The notes: generated by a model from the sequence alone, not told the origin. Positions 16,914-26,310 are shown, counted from the stretch's first letter. The stretch is DNA of 64,000 nucleotides from Spartobacteria bacterium (GCA_003134785.1 PLCN01000013.1:1-64000), one strand, 5' to 3'. Program-made: numbers and translations.

Positions 16914-17351
16914 GTGGCGAAACGAAACAAACCCGCAGGACTGACGTTGCTCGGCAAGAGCGAAGCACGATTGCCTCCCTCACCATCTGAAGCGCGGCTG
17001 GAAACATTTCCGAATCCCGCCCGCCGAAATTATCGAATCCGATTCGAGACAGCGGATTTCACTTCGCTCTGTCCGGTCACTGGGCAGGTCGATTTCGCGC
17101 AAATCACCATCGATTACGTGCCGGCTGCGCTGTGCATCGAGAGCAAGTCGCTAAAGTTTTATCTTGCATCCTATCGCAACGAGCGCGCTTTCAACGAGGC
17201 GGTCACGAATCGGATTCTCGATGATTTCGTGCGGGGATGTTCGCCCCGTGAAGCGGTCGTGACCGCGGAATTCTCCGCTCGCGGGGGGATTGCGCTGACC
17301 GTCCGGGCGGAATACCCGGACGGTGCCGGCGCCCGTCCGAAGCGGCGATGA
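16914..17351 (+). CDS. queF: preQ0 reductase (7-cyano-7-deazaguanine reductase)
   Basis: QueF reduces preQ0 to preQ1 with NADPH in queuosine synthesis. The short unimodular form is seen: [16 protein letters not shown] with the catalytic Cys, then [17 protein letters not shown], the family's ESKSLK(L/F)Y signature, and [17 protein letters not shown] 16914 gives 145 residues ([17 protein letters not shown]); TTG 16878 is also possible. Its TGA overlaps the queC start by 4 bases. No preQ1 riboswitch was recognised upstream. Confidence 0.93.
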   Translation: MAKRNKPAGLTLLGKSEARLPPSPSEARLETFPNPARRNYRIRFETADFTSLCPVTGQVDFAQITIDYVPAALCIESKSLKFYLASYRNERAFNEAVTNRILDDFVRGCSPREAVVTAEFSARGGIALTVRAEYPDGAGARPKRR

Positions 17352-18028
17352 ACCGTGCCGTCGTGCTGTTGAGCGGCGGGCTCGATTCGGCCACGACACT
17401 CGCGATCTGCAATCGAGAGGGATTCGAGTCCTACGCATTGTCATTGGATTACGGGCAGCGACACGAAATCGAACTGCTGGCGGCAAAGCGGGTGGCGTCG
17501 GCTCTTGGCGCGCGCGAACATAGGATCGCCCACATTGATCTGCGCATTTTCGGAGGTTCGGCGCTGACGGCTGAAATCCCAGTACCGAAAAACCGAGACG
17601 AAAAAAACACCAAGGACATTCCAATCACCTACGTTCCCGCGCGGAACACCATTTTTCTTTCATACGCGCTGGCCTGGTGCGAAGTCCTCGGAGCCGCCGA
17701 TATTTTCATCGGGGCGAACGCGATCGATTACAGTGGCTATCCCGATTGCCGGCCGGAGTTCATCCGAGCGTTTGAGGAGATGGCGAGTCTTGCGACAAAG
17801 GCGGGCGTGGAAGGCACGCGTTTTGGCATCCATGCGCCGCTTCTCGAGCTGTCGAAGGCGCAAATTATTCAGAAAGGGATCGAACTCGGAGTCGATTTTT
17901 CGCTAACCCACAGTTGCTACGATCCGACCCCCGACCTCCTCGCCTGCGGCAAATGCGATTCGTGCCGAATCAGACTGGAAGGTTTCCGAGAAGCGGGACG
18001 AACGGATCCAGTTCCTTACGCGACGTGA
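17348..18028 (+). CDS. queC: 7-cyano-7-deazaguanine synthase
   Basis: QueC converts 7-carboxy-7-deazaguanine to preQ0 with ATP and ammonia. The 226-residue product has the PP-loop [12 protein letters not shown] at residues 7-18, YGQRHEIE, the [14 protein letters not shown] motif, and a zinc-binding tail with C-x-CGKCDSC ([17 protein letters not shown]). It is cotranscribed with queF. The upstream enzymes QueD and QueE are not in this window. Confidence 0.96.
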   Translation: MNRAVVLLSGGLDSATTLAICNREGFESYALSLDYGQRHEIELLAAKRVASALGAREHRIAHIDLRIFGGSALTAEIPVPKNRDEKNTKDIPITYVPARNTIFLSYALAWCEVLGAADIFIGANAIDYSGYPDCRPEFIRAFEEMASLATKAGVEGTRFGIHAPLLELSKAQIIQKGIELGVDFSLTHSCYDPTPDLLACGKCDSCRIRLEGFREAGRTDPVPYAT

Positions 18029-18216
18029 TGAAGCGGCCATGGGCGATATTTGTTCTCACGCCACGCGAGCAGCGCCTCATCATTTTCGTCGTGCTCTCGC
18101 TCGTTGTCGGCGTTTCGGTCAAACATCACCGCGACATGAAGGTGAGTCGTCCGCCGCAGAGCAGCGCGGAATCATCCCCAACGCCACTCATTTCACCAAC
18201 GCCTAACGAACGATAA
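18028..18216 (+). CDS. small single-pass membrane protein
   Basis: A 62-residue protein. A short basic start ([17 protein letters not shown]) precedes one hydrophobic helix (IIFVVLSLVVGVSV), then a basic HHRDMK and a Pro/Ser/Thr-rich tail. The start shares one base with the queC stop (TGATG), so translation is coupled. The 'LTPREQR' plus helix layout recalls N-termini of membrane-anchored HhH/ComEA-like proteins, but no HhH domain follows. Function unknown. Confidence 0.6.
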   Translation: MKRPWAIFVLTPREQRLIIFVVLSLVVGVSVKHHRDMKVSRPPQSSAESSPTPLISPTPNER

Positions 18217-18250
18217 AGCGAGTGAAGCGTTCGTCGAAGGCACGGCACCA

Positions 18251-19078
18251 CTACGCCGCCTTCTTCGCGGGATGTTTTGGCGCGCTCTTTTTCTTCTTCG
18301 CGCCTTGCGATTTCGCCAGGCTCTCTCGCAGCACCGCCACCAGGTCGATCACCTTCGTTGACTCTTTCTTCGGCTTCGGTTTTTCCTCGATCTCTTTTCC
18401 GCCGGACTCGACCTTTTCCTCGATCACTTCCATGAGCGCCTCGCGATAATCATCGTGATATTTCTCGGGATCCCACTTCGAGGTCATGCTTTCCACCAAC
18501 TTCTGCGCCATCTCCTTCTCGCGTTTTCCAACTTCCAGTTTCTTCGGCACGTGCAGCTTTTCCGCATCGGCTAATTCCTCGGCGAAATGCATCAGCTCCA
18601 GCACGAGCGCGTGCTTGAGCGCCTTCACGCCCGCGAGATATTGGCGCGTCTTGATCACGACCTTGGCGATGCCGACCTTCTTGCCATCGGCGAGCGCTTC
18701 GCGCAGGAGCACGTAGGCTTTGTCGCCGCCTTTTTGCGGCTCGAGATAATACGGCTTGTAGAAATACATCGGATCGATCTCGTCGAGGTCCACGAAATCC
18801 TGGATGTCGACCGTTTGGGTCGCTTCAAGATCCACCCGCTGAAAATCTTTTTCGTTCAGCACGACGAATTTCCCTTTCTCGTACTCGTAACCTTTCACGA
18901 TCTCGCCCCAGGGGACCTCCTTGCCGTCCTTCTCTGCGACGCGCTTGTAATTGACTGGGCTGTGGTCCTTCGCCCGCAGAAGACGAAATTTTAGCTCTTC
19001 CTTCCGCGTCGCCGGATAAAGAGCGATCGGGATATTGACGAGGCCAAAACTGATACTGCCCTTCCAGATTGCACGCAT
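18251..19078 (-). CDS. ku: Ku protein (non-homologous end joining)
   Basis: Bacterial Ku homodimer subunit that threads onto DNA ends and recruits ligase D. The 275-residue product opens MRAIWKGSISFGLVNIPIAL, the hallmark Ku start, and continues with EIVKGYEYEKGKFVVL and DIQDFVDLDEIDPMYFYKPYYL. After the beta-barrel core a Lys-rich C-terminal tail (KKKKSAPKHPAKKAA) probably contacts DNA. No ligD lies in this window. Confidence 0.96.
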   Translation of the reverse strand: MRAIWKGSISFGLVNIPIALYPATRKEELKFRLLRAKDHSPVNYKRVAEKDGKEVPWGEIVKGYEYEKGKFVVLNEKDFQRVDLEATQTVDIQDFVDLDEIDPMYFYKPYYLEPQKGGDKAYVLLREALADGKKVGIAKVVIKTRQYLAGVKALKHALVLELMHFAEELADAEKLHVPKKLEVGKREKEMAQKLVESMTSKWDPEKYHDDYREALMEVIEEKVESGGKEIEEKPKPKKESTKVIDLVAVLRESLAKSQGAKKKKSAPKHPAKKAA

Positions 19079-19102
19079 ACTGAAATAATTTCGCGGCTCG
19101 CG

Positions 19103-19167
19103 GCTGTCGTGGCGGTCTATGACAGCCGGAATTGTAGCGCTTCGGCGGTCATAGACCGCCGCTACAG
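19103..19167. repeat. GGCGGTCATAGACCGCC palindrome, copy 3, with inverted degenerate partner
   Basis: A good copy (19143-19167) is preceded by a degenerate copy in inverse orientation (19103-19127). The pair fills the gap between the ku start and the ispH stop. Confidence 0.7.
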
Positions 19168-19174
19168 AAGAAAG

Positions 19175-20368
19175 CTACGCCGCTCTTTCGAGCTCTTCGC
19201 GTTTGACGCCGCGCAATTCGAAAAGACGCACGAGCGTTTCTTCGATCAGATTGTTCGGGCAGGACGCGCCGGCGGTGATGCCGACCACAATCGGGCCCGC
19301 CGGCAGCCAGTCCTTCGCAATCACTTCCTCTTTCGCGTGAAGATCGTAGTGCAAAATCTCCTCCTCGGATACCAACCGGGAAGCGTTGCGCACGAAGTAA
19401 GTCGGCAGTTTTTCCTCACCCATCTCCGCCAGGTGCGAAGTATTCGAGCTGTTATATCCGCCGACGACGAGCAGCAAGTTCATCCGCACATCGAGCAACT
19501 CGCGCAAGGCATCCTGCCGTTCTTGCGTGGCGCCGCAGATGGTGTCGAAGAAACGGAAATTCGTGGCCGCCAGTTCCGGTCCGTCTCGATCCACGATCGC
19601 CTGGCGAATGCGCCGCTGCACTTCTTCGGTCTCGCCGCGCAGCATCGTGGTCTGGTTCGCCACGCCAATCGTCTTCAAATGCAAATCAGGATCGAAGCCG
19701 GGCGAATGCGCGTTCTGGAATTTCTCCAGGAACGCCTGCTTATCGCCGCCATGCCGGATATAATCGCAGACATAATCGGTGTCCGGCAGCGTCAGGACTA
19801 CGAGATAGTGCCCTCGCCCGTCGCCGAGCGCGCGCGAACTGGTCGCCTTCGTTTCCTCGTGTTCGGCTTTGCCGTGGATGATCGACGTGGCGGATTCGTT
19901 CGCGTATTTGCGCACTCGTTTCCACACACTCATCACATCGCCGCACGTCGTGTCCACGATCTGGCAGCCGCGCTCCTTGATTTGCTGCAGGATGGAAAGC
20001 TCGGTCCCGAACGCAGGCACGATCACGACATCTTCCGGCTGCAAATCCGCGATGTCCGCCTGCTTGTTTTTCCCCATCAGATTCTTGATGCCTAACGAGG
20101 AGATTTGTTCGTTGACCTCGGGGTTGTGAATGATCTCACCGACAATAAACAGCCGGCGATCCTTGAAAACTTTCCGCGCGGCATACGCGAGATCGATCGC
20201 GCGCTCGACCCCGTAACAAAATCCGAATTGCTTCGCGAGCCGCACCGTCACCTCGCCAAAGGTCAGGATGCCGCCGGCGCGCCGCACCTTATCGACGATA
20301 TCGCTACGGTAATGCGATTCGACCTGCTCCTGCACGGCCGTCATCACTTCCGGCGTGCGCAAGTTCAC
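19175..20368 (-). CDS. ispH: 4-hydroxy-3-methylbut-2-enyl diphosphate reductase
   Basis: IspH (LytB) makes IPP and DMAPP in the last MEP-pathway step, using a 4Fe-4S cluster. Cluster cysteines lie in FGFCYGVERA, DTTCGDVMSV and TICGATQERQDA. This is the long (about 400-residue) form with an N-terminal extension (NLRTPEVMTAVQEQVESHYR). GTG 20368 is preferred since the family-like sequence begins there; ATG 20344 is the alternative. The open frame continues upstream into the neighbouring transpeptidase gene and is not used. Confidence 0.93.
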   Translation of the reverse strand: MNLRTPEVMTAVQEQVESHYRSDIVDKVRRAGGILTFGEVTVRLAKQFGFCYGVERAIDLAYAARKVFKDRRLFIVGEIIHNPEVNEQISSLGIKNLMGKNKQADIADLQPEDVVIVPAFGTELSILQQIKERGCQIVDTTCGDVMSVWKRVRKYANESATSIIHGKAEHEETKATSSRALGDGRGHYLVVLTLPDTDYVCDYIRHGGDKQAFLEKFQNAHSPGFDPDLHLKTIGVANQTTMLRGETEEVQRRIRQAIVDRDGPELAATNFRFFDTICGATQERQDALRELLDVRMNLLLVVGGYNSSNTSHLAEMGEEKLPTYFVRNASRLVSEEEILHYDLHAKEEVIAKDWLPAGPIVVGITAGASCPNNLIEETLVRLFELRGVKREELERAA

Positions 20369-20441
20369 CTTCTCGCGCGCCGTCGTGCCGCTGGAGATGA
20401 GATTTGTGCTCACTGGGATGGCGGACCGGCCCGCGACCGAG

Positions 20442-21107
20442 CTAATCGTCAAAGAGAGGTCCGCTCGGTTTTTGAAACGCGGCGGCGGAAACCGAAACGC
20501 GAGTCGGCGGGTCGGGCGTCTTGGAATCATCGACGCGCTGCACCTTTGGTCCAAACGTCGCGTCTTCCGGCTGTGTCTCCGCGATGTTGACGGGCGTGCC
20601 GATCTTCACCAGCGCGTAGAACTTCGGCGCCGCTTCGCCCTTCAAACGGACGCAGCCATGACTGCGAGGATGGAGGTGGACGAAGCCTTGGTGGAAGCCG
20701 TAGGCCGGTGCGAATTCGCACCAATAGCCCATCGGATAGCCGACATAATTGCCCGGGATATTGGCGCCGGCTTCGGCCGGAACGACCCGATCGCCTTGCA
20801 CCCGGAATCCATACGATCCCGAACGCTTGTTCTCCTGTTTCGAATAGATGGTGAAGCTTCCTTTCGGCGTGGGTTTCGCAGGAATTCCTACGGTGGTGGC
20901 CACGGCCATCAGACAGCGATCACCTTCCATGACGTAAACGTTTTGTTTCGCGAGCGAAACCTTTACGCGCACAGCCGATGGATCATGCGGGCGATGCGCC
21001 GAGACGTGGTAGTTACCGGACGAAACAGACATGGGCGTGCCGCAGCTCGTCAGGAAGAGAGCTGCCGTCGCGCCGAAGCAGAACAGAAAACGGGAGAGAG
21101 ATTGCAT
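20442..21107 (-). CDS. L,D-transpeptidase (YkuD domain) lipoprotein
   Basis: A 221-residue envelope enzyme that cross-links peptidoglycan or attaches proteins to it. The signal ends in a lipobox LTSCG, so it is probably lipidated. The YkuD domain shows VKVSLAKQNVYVMEGDR, GIPAKPTPKGSFTIYSK and the catalytic HLHPRSHGCVRLKGE, with His, Ser-His-Gly-Cys and Arg all present. The C-terminal 40 residues are low-complexity. It precedes ispH in the same direction. Confidence 0.92.
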   Translation of the reverse strand: MQSLSRFLFCFGATAALFLTSCGTPMSVSSGNYHVSAHRPHDPSAVRVKVSLAKQNVYVMEGDRCLMAVATTVGIPAKPTPKGSFTIYSKQENKRSGSYGFRVQGDRVVPAEAGANIPGNYVGYPMGYWCEFAPAYGFHQGFVHLHPRSHGCVRLKGEAAPKFYALVKIGTPVNIAETQPEDATFGPKVQRVDDSKTPDPPTRVSVSAAAFQKPSGPLFDD

Positions 21108-21160
21108 AGTTACTGACTGAAAAGCCTATTGCCGGGTCTTTGTCAATAGGCGCGCGGCTT

Positions 21161-22177
21161 TCATGGCACCGCCTCGAGGATCAAAGTGGACGACATCGGC
21201 TCGAGGTTTTTCGCGCGTTCCTCGAGCCGGCGTTCGAACTCGGGCGAGACGTTCGCGTAGAAAGGATAGGCGGCTGGGTCCGCGGCCACCGGACGATAAC
21301 GCCAGTGTTTGTACATCCAAAGCCACGGCGCAGGATTTTTGCGGACGAACGGCTCGAACTGGTCCCAGCACGCCTGGGCCATTTCCTGATAGGACGCGTC
21401 TGGAGCAAATTCGATCCGGGGATGAAAAACAATTCGGTAACGCCCGCCGGGCAGCGGCTCGCAGTGGACGTTGATGAGGGTCGCGTCCGCGCGCCGGTGC
21501 GCCCAGGCGTGAGCGAAGGTCACGCTCGTTTTCAATCCGAAACAATCGATTGCGACCGTGGGCAATTGCGCGGGAATCGTGAGGTCGGTGAGGATCGCTA
21601 CGTGTCCGCCGCGTCGAAGCGTTTTGTAGAGGCGGAGCACGCCGCCGTCGCGGGGTATGACCCGTTGTCCGCTGCTTTCCCGGAGACTCACGAAGATTCC
21701 GTCGAGTAATGGGTTCTTGAATTCCTGCGCGATCAGCGCGCTCTCGACGCCAAAAAAATTGGCCGCAATCGCAACCCATTCGAAGTTGCTGTAGTGGAAA
21801 CAGGCAAAAATAATTCCGTTCCCCGCTTTCATTGCTTCTTGAACGACCTCCAGGTTTTCAACGTCGATATGGCGTGAGTAATTTTTGCTCGTTAGGCTGG
21901 GGCTCCAGAAAAGGTCGACCACGGTCTGGGCAAAGTGCTGGTAGGATTCGCGCACCAGCTCAGCCCGTCGCGCCGGCGAAAGTGCGTCGCCGAATGCGGC
22001 CTCTAAATTACTCAGGGCCACCCGATGGTTACGCCGGTCGAACCTGGCGGCGAGAGCGCCGATGGATTGCCCCAGCCGGTAACAAGCCCTTCGGGAAAGA
22101 AGCGGTATGACCGTGGCCACCGCCTTGAGAGCGAGCCACTCAAGCCGATAACGAAATTTCTTCCAAGCAGCGCGCAC
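21161..22177 (-). CDS. LpxL/HtrB-family lysophospholipid acyltransferase
   Basis: An inner-membrane acyltransferase of 338 residues, family of lipid A secondary acylation. One N-terminal hydrophobic segment (LKAVATVIPLLSRRACYRLG) precedes the catalytic HX4E motif (FACFHYSNFEW), then QEFKNPLLD and the late motif PAPWLWMYKHWRYRP. The start is GTG 22177. It indicates an LPS-type outer membrane but could act on another lipid. Confidence 0.88.
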   Translation of the reverse strand: MRAAWKKFRYRLEWLALKAVATVIPLLSRRACYRLGQSIGALAARFDRRNHRVALSNLEAAFGDALSPARRAELVRESYQHFAQTVVDLFWSPSLTSKNYSRHIDVENLEVVQEAMKAGNGIIFACFHYSNFEWVAIAANFFGVESALIAQEFKNPLLDGIFVSLRESSGQRVIPRDGGVLRLYKTLRRGGHVAILTDLTIPAQLPTVAIDCFGLKTSVTFAHAWAHRRADATLINVHCEPLPGGRYRIVFHPRIEFAPDASYQEMAQACWDQFEPFVRKNPAPWLWMYKHWRYRPVAADPAAYPFYANVSPEFERRLEERAKNLEPMSSTLILEAVP

Positions 22178-22240
22178 CGCGCCAGTTTAAGCACACTTCG
22201 TCTGCGCCGCGAGTGTGGGTGCGCGGCCGCGCGCACGGAT

Positions 22241-22383
22241 GGGGAGCGCAGGCTGCCAGCCTGCCCGTCTCGGCAGCTTGCCGAGACGCACTGTTCGACT
22301 CGCGATGCGGAATACGAATGCGTGCGTCGCCCAGTGTTGCCGGCAAGCTGCCGGCAACTGCAGGCTGGCAGCCTGCGCTCCCC
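22241..22383. repeat. 143-bp palindromic element GCAGGCTGCCAGCCTGC, copy 2 (mirror image)
   Basis: Reverse-complement counterpart of 15307-15446. Here the gtctcggcagcttgccgagac palindrome is on the left and ttgccggcaagctgccggcaa on the right. Outer arms are conserved and the central 50 bases diverged. It fills most of the 318-bp gap between the acyltransferase and MFS starts; nothing else is recognised there. Confidence 0.85.
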
Positions 22384-22495
22384 ATCCTCCGCTCATCGTG
22401 AGGTCTTGTTCCGCCCCTCGACAATATGACTCGGTTGTCGCCCTTCGATTTCGATAAGATCATGCGACAACCGTGAAACGGATCGCTCTCTCATC

Positions 22496-23707
22496 GTGAA
22501 CCTCTGGCGCAGGACTGCGGATTTCTTCGGCCTCCAGCGCAACCTCGTCGTTCTGCTCGTCGCCATCTTTGTCATCGGTGCCGGAGAAGAACTCTGGATG
22601 CGCTTCGTCCCGAAATATCTCGAAGCGCTCGGCGCGACCGTTTTCATCATCGGCCTGTTCGACGCGCTCCGGACTTTGCTCGGCGCCGTCTACGCCTATC
22701 CCGGCGGCCTCCTGGTAGATCGCTGGGGACATCGCCGCGCCTTTCTCGCCTTCAACGTCTTCTCGATCGCCGGCTACTCGCTCGTGCTTTTGGTGCCCCA
22801 TTGGGGCGCAGTCATCGCCGGCATGTTTCTCTTTCTTGCCTGGACCTGCTTCTCATTGCCCGCCACTTTTTCGCTCATCGGCGCCACGCTCGGCGCGAAC
22901 CGCCACTCCATGGGCATTGGCGTTCAATCCGTCATCAAACGATTGCCGATCATGGTCGCGCCCATTGTTGGCGGAATCCTGATCGATAGGTTCGGCGTCA
23001 TCAACGGCGTGCGCATCGGCCTAATCGTCTCGATCGTCCTTTCCGCCGCGACAATTCTGGTGCAACGCCAACTGCGCGAAACGCCCACACTCGCCGTCGC
23101 CCGCCCCGATCGCTGGACCTTCTGGCAAAGCCTCCGCGGATTCAACGCTCCACTGCGCCGGCTCCTTCTCAGCGATATTCTCATTCGCTTTTGCGAACGC
23201 ATTCCCTACGCCTGGGTTGTCATCTACGCGATGGATGATATTGGCGTCAGCGCAAAACAGGTTGGCATCCTCACCACCGGCGAAGTGCTCGTCGCCACCC
23301 TTTGCATCATCCCGGCCTCGCATTTCGCCGACAAACATGGCCGCGAGCCATTCATCCTCATCACCTTCGCTTTCTTCACGCTTTTCCCGGTCGCGTTGTG
23401 GATCTCCGGCAGCTTTGTCATGCTCTTGCTTGCCTTCGCCATCCGCGGATTGAAGGAATTTGGAGACACTTCGCGGAAAGCGTTGATCATCGGTTATTGC
23501 GCGCCCGAGCGGCGCGGCCAGATGATCGGCGCCTACTATCTCGTCCGCGATCTCCTCGTCAGTTTCGCCGCGATCCTCGGTGCCTGGCTCTGGAAAGTCG
23601 GACCTTCCACGAACTTTCTCGGGGCCACCGCGTTCGGCGCCTGCGGTACGGTCTATTACCTCTTTACTTTGCGACGTCCTCGGAGGCAATCTTCCATTCC
23701 GGCTTAG
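22496..23707 (+). CDS. MFS transporter
   Basis: A 403-residue integral membrane carrier with about 12 hydrophobic helices. It has the MFS loop 2-3 signature in the form GGLLVDRWGHRRAFL and a second half-repeat at PASHFADKHGREPFIL. Start GTG 22496 gives MNLWRRTADFFGLQRNL. No substrate can be inferred. Confidence 0.88.
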   Translation: MNLWRRTADFFGLQRNLVVLLVAIFVIGAGEELWMRFVPKYLEALGATVFIIGLFDALRTLLGAVYAYPGGLLVDRWGHRRAFLAFNVFSIAGYSLVLLVPHWGAVIAGMFLFLAWTCFSLPATFSLIGATLGANRHSMGIGVQSVIKRLPIMVAPIVGGILIDRFGVINGVRIGLIVSIVLSAATILVQRQLRETPTLAVARPDRWTFWQSLRGFNAPLRRLLLSDILIRFCERIPYAWVVIYAMDDIGVSAKQVGILTTGEVLVATLCIIPASHFADKHGREPFILITFAFFTLFPVALWISGSFVMLLLAFAIRGLKEFGDTSRKALIIGYCAPERRGQMIGAYYLVRDLLVSFAAILGAWLWKVGPSTNFLGATAFGACGTVYYLFTLRRPRRQSSIPA

Positions 23708-23755
23708 GTGCTGGTCACGGCCGAAGCGCAGCGAAGGCGAGGACGCAAAGAACGG

Positions 23756-23784
23756 TTGACGTTCCGCCACTTATCTCTCACAAT
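23756..23784 (+). promoter_or_regulatory. possible sigma-70-type promoter for the bactofilin gene
   Basis: TTGACG, 17 bases, CACAAT, about 40 bases upstream of the bactofilin start. Pattern match only. Confidence 0.4.
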
Positions 23785-23824
23785 GGCGCCCACACCCAAG
23801 TCAGCGCAGTAAGGAGATTCAGCC

Positions 23825-24271
23825 ATGCAGATGTTTTCAGGCAGCCGAAAAGTAGAACCCGTGACGCCAATGGCCCCCACGCCACCGCCCACTCCCGCTA
23901 AACAGGAACCAGCGCCGAACGGCGTGGCCGATGTGCCGCGATCGGGCGGCACGCTCTCGAGCGGTGTCTCGATCAAAGGCTCGGTTAAATTTCAAAAAGA
24001 GCTTCTGGTCGACTGCGAAGTGGAAGGGAAGATCGATTCCGGCGGCCGGCTTACCATTGGAAAGAATGCGAACATCAAAGGTGAGATCATGACCAAATCC
24101 GTCATCGTGGACGGCACGGTCGAAGGCAACATCACCGCGGCGGAACGTTGCGAGCTGCGCGCCGGCTGCACGGTCCACGGCGACATAGAAGCTCCCCGCC
24201 TGGTCGTCGATGAAGCTGCTTCCTTTATCGGCAGCGCCAAGATCGCGACCCCGAAGGCCGCTGCGGCCTAA
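23825..24271 (+). CDS. bactofilin (polymer-forming cytoskeletal protein)
   Basis: A 148-residue bactofilin, a nucleotide-free filament protein that forms short membrane-associated scaffolds. After a Pro-rich disordered start (residues 1-40), the beta-helix core shows repeated short strands: SSGVSIKGSVKFQKELLVDC, GGRLTIGKNANIKGEI, VIVDGTVEGNITA and CELRAGCTVHGDIEAPRLVV. AAGGAG lies 10 bases before ATG 23825. Monocistronic, with the possible promoter at 23756. Confidence 0.9.
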   Translation: MQMFSGSRKVEPVTPMAPTPPPTPAKQEPAPNGVADVPRSGGTLSSGVSIKGSVKFQKELLVDCEVEGKIDSGGRLTIGKNANIKGEIMTKSVIVDGTVEGNITAAERCELRAGCTVHGDIEAPRLVVDEAASFIGSAKIATPKAAAA

Positions 24272-24662
24272 CGCATTGAACTCGCGATGCGGGCGTCGGT
24301 GCCTACTCGGGACACGATCGCTCCCCTAACGACTGGCGTGATTTGCTTCCGCGACAGGCCGCTGTGGACTGAAGCGCGTTAGCCTTCTTTGTGCGATAAC
24401 TTGTAGTACCGCTCCCGTTTTGGAAGTGTAACGCTCGGAAGTGTATTGCCCTTTACATCTCAGCTCGCGAGCAACTACTGTAAAGCTGTTTCGGTTGCTT
24501 CCTAAAGCAGGGTGTCGCCAAGGTTCACGGCTTGGCGCAAGAGAATTATTCCCGGCTTCATCACCATTCCATCGTCGATGTGTCGTTGGCCTTTTCCGGT
24601 ATTGACACGCATAGTGCGCTAAGTTGAACGGTCGGAGAACCAAGAAAAAGGAGGGCATATCA
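24272..24662. other. intergenic stretch, no gene recognised
   Basis: About 390 bp between the bactofilin and DUF427 genes. A minus-strand open frame crosses it but does not look like protein. A good TTGACA at 24602 and a strong AAAAAGGAGGG at 24645 probably serve the downstream gene. Confidence 0.5.
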
Positions 24663-24942
24663 ATGAAAGCAATATGGAACGGAGCAACGCTCGCACAGAG
24701 CGACGACACGATCGTCGTGGAAAGAAATCATTACTTTCCGGCTGAGTCACTGAATGAAGTCTGCTTTCGAAAGAGCGATACTCACACCACCTGCGGCTGG
24801 AAAGGCGAAGCGAGCTACTACGACATTCTGGTGGACGGTAAGGAAAACAAAGATGCCGCCTGGTATTATCCTGAGCCCAAGGAAGCCCGCGGCCGCGATT
24901 AAGGACCGCGTTGCGTTCTGGAAAGGTGTCGTCGTCGAGTAA
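24663..24942 (+). pseudogene. DUF427-domain protein, single-base frameshift near the C-terminus
   Basis: DUF427 proteins are small beta-barrel proteins of unknown biochemistry. The first 76 codons match the family: MKAIWNGATLAQSDDTIVVE, NHYFPAES, THTTCGWKGEASYYDI and DAAWYYPEPKEA. The frame then hits a stop at 24900, while the plus-one frame continues with the family's normal end (AIKDRVAFWKGVVVE, stop 24940-24942). Removing one C from the CCC at about 24882-24886 restores one frame. Translation is preceded by an excellent AAAAAGGAGG. Confidence 0.8.
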
Positions 24943-24996
24943 CTCGCGAATTGCCCATTAGCTTCAACGAACCGGTCCTGTTAGCCAGAACTCGAA

Positions 24997-26310
24997 ATGC
25001 ATCTCGCCCGCGTGGTCAAACTAGTTTGCATTTGCCTTTCTCTTGCTCCCCTCACTTTCGCGGCGGTTGATTCCGCGCGGCTAAGTGACGTACGCGAGGT
25101 CTCTCAGGCGAACTTCAACCAGGATGCTTCCCGCGTGGTCCTTCGCACGGGCAGCGGAGAAGTCGCGCTCTGGGACACAAAGAAAGGAATGCCGATAACC
25201 GGTGATCCGGCGCTCAAGAAACCTGCGGAGGCTTATGTCATGAGCCCCGATGGCCGAAAAGTTCTGGTCGGTTTCAAGGATGGCCACTCGCGAATCTTCG
25301 ACGCCACTTCCGGCGCCGCGGTCTCGCCGGTGCTCGATCTTTCCCTTCGAGAAACCGAAAATCCGCAAGCTGTCTTTTCCCCCGATGGCGGCACGATCGT
25401 GTTTTTTGGAGAAAAGGATACCTCGGTTCTCGAGGTTAAGACCGGCAAGCGGATTGCAACGATTCCGATCCCATTCGAGGTCGAGGAAGGATCGGGATCT
25501 GCCGCGGCGGCAATCTTTATTAGCAGTGGGGCTAAGTGCTTCATCTCAGATTCCGTTGCCAAGGTCACGGCCTACGAGACGAAGAAGTGGACTGCGCTAG
25601 GCAAACCCATGAGCCATCCGCCGGCGGAGAAGGCCTATACCTTTGGTTTCGACGCCAGCAGCGATGGGAAATGGGTCGTTACCTTTGACGACCCCGGTGA
25701 GAATGGTCCCAAAGGTCAGCTTCAAGTCTGGGACGCGCTGACGAGCAAGCCGTTAGGCGATCCGCTTTCTGGCGAAAACGGAATGTCCGGCCGGTTTTTG
25801 CGCGGCCAGGATCGGGTGTTGGTCCAGTCGGGCCGCGGCGAGGCGACAGTCCGCGATCTTCCTTCCATGAACATTGCGTATGTCATCAAGAAAGATGACG
25901 AGCTGGATCGCCCGAAGGTTGATCTTTTCCCAAATGGGAAATGGCTGCTCGGCTGGGGTTACGATAAGAAAATTGATCTCATCGATGCCGCAACCGGCAA
26001 GGTCCTGAATACCTACTCCTCTCCTGTCGCGATAACGGGAGTGACCATCCCGCCCGACTCCTCCGCCTATTATCTCGGTTTGGACAACAGCACCCCTTCC
26101 ACCGAAGATAAGTATGACAATGCTTTGCAGCGTTTCTCCGTGCCGGACTTAAAGGTTACAGGCTCCATCCCCGTCGCCGAATATCTCCTTCGACACTCCC
26201 TTTCCCCGGACGGCCGTTGGATCATGATCTTACTAGGAGCCACGGACAACGAGAGAATCGCCATCTTCGATGCAGCCACCCTGAAGCCTATCGAGTGGCC
26301 GAAGCCATAG
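24997..26310 (+). CDS. exported WD40-like beta-propeller protein
   Basis: A 437-residue protein with a Sec signal (LVCICLSLAPLTFAA). The mature part consists of repeated propeller blades: SGEVALWDTKKG, SPDGRKVLVGFKDGHSRIFD, SPDGGTIVFFGEKDTSVLEV, SDGKWVVTFDDPGENG and SPDGRWIMILLGATDNERIA. The blades carry the SPDG and (L/I)WD-type marks of WD40-like or PQQ-like propellers. A structural or binding role in the envelope is likely. Confidence 0.82.
   Translation: MHLARVVKLVCICLSLAPLTFAAVDSARLSDVREVSQANFNQDASRVVLRTGSGEVALWDTKKGMPITGDPALKKPAEAYVMSPDGRKVLVGFKDGHSRIFDATSGAAVSPVLDLSLRETENPQAVFSPDGGTIVFFGEKDTSVLEVKTGKRIATIPIPFEVEEGSGSAAAAIFISSGAKCFISDSVAKVTAYETKKWTALGKPMSHPPAEKAYTFGFDASSDGKWVVTFDDPGENGPKGQLQVWDALTSKPLGDPLSGENGMSGRFLRGQDRVLVQSGRGEATVRDLPSMNIAYVIKKDDELDRPKVDLFPNGKWLLGWGYDKKIDLIDAATGKVLNTYSSPVAITGVTIPPDSSAYYLGLDNSTPSTEDKYDNALQRFSVPDLKVTGSIPVAEYLLRHSLSPDGRWIMILLGATDNERIAIFDAATLKPIEWPKP

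Noticed and set aside
22187-22457. Open frames reading AGWQPALP / RLAACAP in the 22.2-kb spacer
   Set aside because: These are translations of the palindromic element, not genes; the same peptides arise from the copy at 15.3 kb.
24326-24709. 127-codon minus-strand open frame upstream of DUF427
   Set aside because: It overlaps the DUF427 start and its strong ribosome site, and its composition is not protein-like.
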